From assembly GCA_003162995.1 (NCBI GenBank), contig PLUZ01000240.1:1-6787 (forward strand): 6,787 nt of DNA. Reading direction: 5' to 3'. Shown one piece after another: positions 5,936-6,787 of this stretch; the first letter of the stretch is position 1, and each line of letters opens with the position of its first letter. The DNA comes from Methylocapsa sp. GTDB taxonomy: Bacteria > Pseudomonadota > Alphaproteobacteria > Rhizobiales > Beijerinckiaceae. Made by a program: the position numbers and the translations under genes. The notes under the pieces are model-generated. The model was not told the origin of the DNA. It saw nothing but the letters and a program-made list of their open reading frames with translations, and made no database searches.

Positions 5936-6426
5936 GGTTGCCCCTAGCGTCGCGCTGATCAAGGTGCGGCGCAGACGGTGATCAACCTGATGCGCGCACT
6001 TGATAACCTCAAGCCGCTAGAGGCGCTCAGGCCACCCGCCATCCATATTCACTTTACGAGGCCAAGAGATAAGATCAACGAATGACGAGACCGCCCAGGC
6101 GCCGATTGGCTAACTGCCCAGACCCCCGGCAACCGGCCACTCGTCGGCCCCCGCCGCGATATTCTCGGGCGGCGGGACATAACACATGATATGAATGAGA
6201 GGGAGCAGTGAACTTGGCCTGACCAATATTCTGCAGGAAGGCCTTGAGAATTTGACGGTCCACCACGGATTGCTCGCGTCGCGCTCACAATCCAATCCCA
6301 CAGCAGAGCGGCCACTCGAAGCTTCATTGGGGCAGAAGGTGCCTCACCGGCACCATGATACGCTGCCCGAGCATCCCGGCTAAATGCCTTCCATGGCCGA
6401 GGCCAACGCGGAGGCGGCGCAATCCC
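5936..6426. other. About 490 bases with no recognisable gene
   Basis: Several short overlapping minus-strand frames exist (for example 6327-6049, 6301-6110 and 6266-6075), none with a recognised domain, a ribosome site or a clear advantage over the others. Segments such as VDRQILKAFLQNIGQAKF and MCYVPPPENIAAGADEW look protein-like but lie in different frames of the same stretch, which may mean decayed coding DNA. I see no tRNA, clear terminator or repeat array. It is probably intergenic or degenerate accessory DNA between the IS630 remnant and the GNAT pseudogene. Confidence 0.45.
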
Positions 6427-6787
6427 TTAACCGAGCTCGAAAGTCGTAACACCGAAACAGCGATCAATCCGTTCAGCGGGGGATCCCTTTGTATACATGC
6501 GTGCAGTCTCGAACACCGGCTCCATGCCATGCCGTTTCGCCAGTTCGATGGCGGCGGGATGGCCTCGGGGGTATCGAGGAAGATAGGCTGACCGGGAACA
6601 CGGGAGGCCAAGCCTTGAAATAGTGTGCCTGCGATGTGCGGATCGTCGGCAAAGAGCGGCCCGATCTTGAAACCCCGGCGGCATGCGCGCAGGACGCCGT
6701 ATCCCTCAAGTCCCTGCTTGCCCTGGACTCCAAAGGCTGCCCCTTGCGGCTGTCGAATCCAACGGCGGAGAAAGCCCGGACGGGCAG
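6427..6787 (-). pseudogene. GNAT N-acetyltransferase, C-terminal part, frameshifted
   Basis: The gene enters at the right edge of the window, so its N-terminal half is not visible. In one frame from 6785 it reads FLRRW, GYGVLRACRRGFKIGPLFADDP, then PIFLDTPEA. From about 6560 homology continues only in another frame as HPAAIELAKRHGMEPVFETARMY, ending TTFELG and a TAA at 6427. This pattern (R-G-x-K-I-G-P-L-F-A-D, x-F-L-D-x-P, G-M-E-P-x-F-E-T-x-R-M-Y) is typical of the C-terminal region of a two-part GNAT family. One missing base around 6559-6560 (expected GCCAATCCC, present GCCATCCC) would restore a single frame, giving PEANPAAIELA. It is either a pseudogene or a sequencing error; the smooth homology on both sides suggests a recent event. 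Acetyl-CoA-dependent transfer is the family activity, and the substrate is unknown. Confidence 0.8.

Noticed and set aside
6049..6327. Minus-strand 92-codon frame starting MKLRVAALLWDW
   Set aside because: No ribosome site and no family resemblance; the overlapping frames are equally plausible, so no gene is called.

Overview
The window is high-GC proteobacterial DNA. Its gene style suggests a Rhizobiales genome, most likely Bradyrhizobium-like: a SagB-type dehydrogenase, a leader-binding/YcaO fusion, a two-domain VOC protein, and IS630 and GNAT debris. That assignment is inference, because no marker gene is present.

The core is a compact minus-strand cluster for a ribosomally made thiazole/oxazole-modified peptide (TOMM, or linear azol(in)e-containing peptide, LAP). 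In transcription order it has three genes. First is a 135-residue precursor (5569-5162) whose last 50 residues are a cysteine/glycine/arginine-rich core of RGC/GGC triplets with 15 cysteines. Next, after a 169-base spacer holding a GC-rich hairpin, is a 770-residue cyclodehydratase (4992-2680) that fuses a leader-binding region, a zinc-binding ThiF/E1-like region and a YcaO domain. Last, 14 bases further on, is a 486-residue FMN-dependent SagB/McbC-type dehydrogenase (2665-1205) starting at TTG. The expected chemistry is leader recognition, ATP-dependent cyclisation of Cys (and possibly one Ser) to azolines, then oxidation to thiazoles/oxazole. No transporter, leader protease or obvious immunity gene lies in the window.

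Left of the cluster, facing the dehydrogenase tail to tail with a 30-base gap, is a plus-strand two-domain VOC (glyoxalase/bleomycin-resistance fold) gene at 314-1174. The first 313 bases hold no gene I can support.

Right of the cluster, upstream of the precursor, the DNA looks decayed: a frameshifted C-terminal remnant of an IS630-family transposase (about 5741-5935, plus strand), about 490 bases with no recognisable gene, and at the right edge the C-terminal part of a GNAT acetyltransferase gene (minus strand) broken by an apparent one-base deletion. The modified-peptide cluster therefore sits beside mobile-element and pseudogene debris, as expected for an accessory island.
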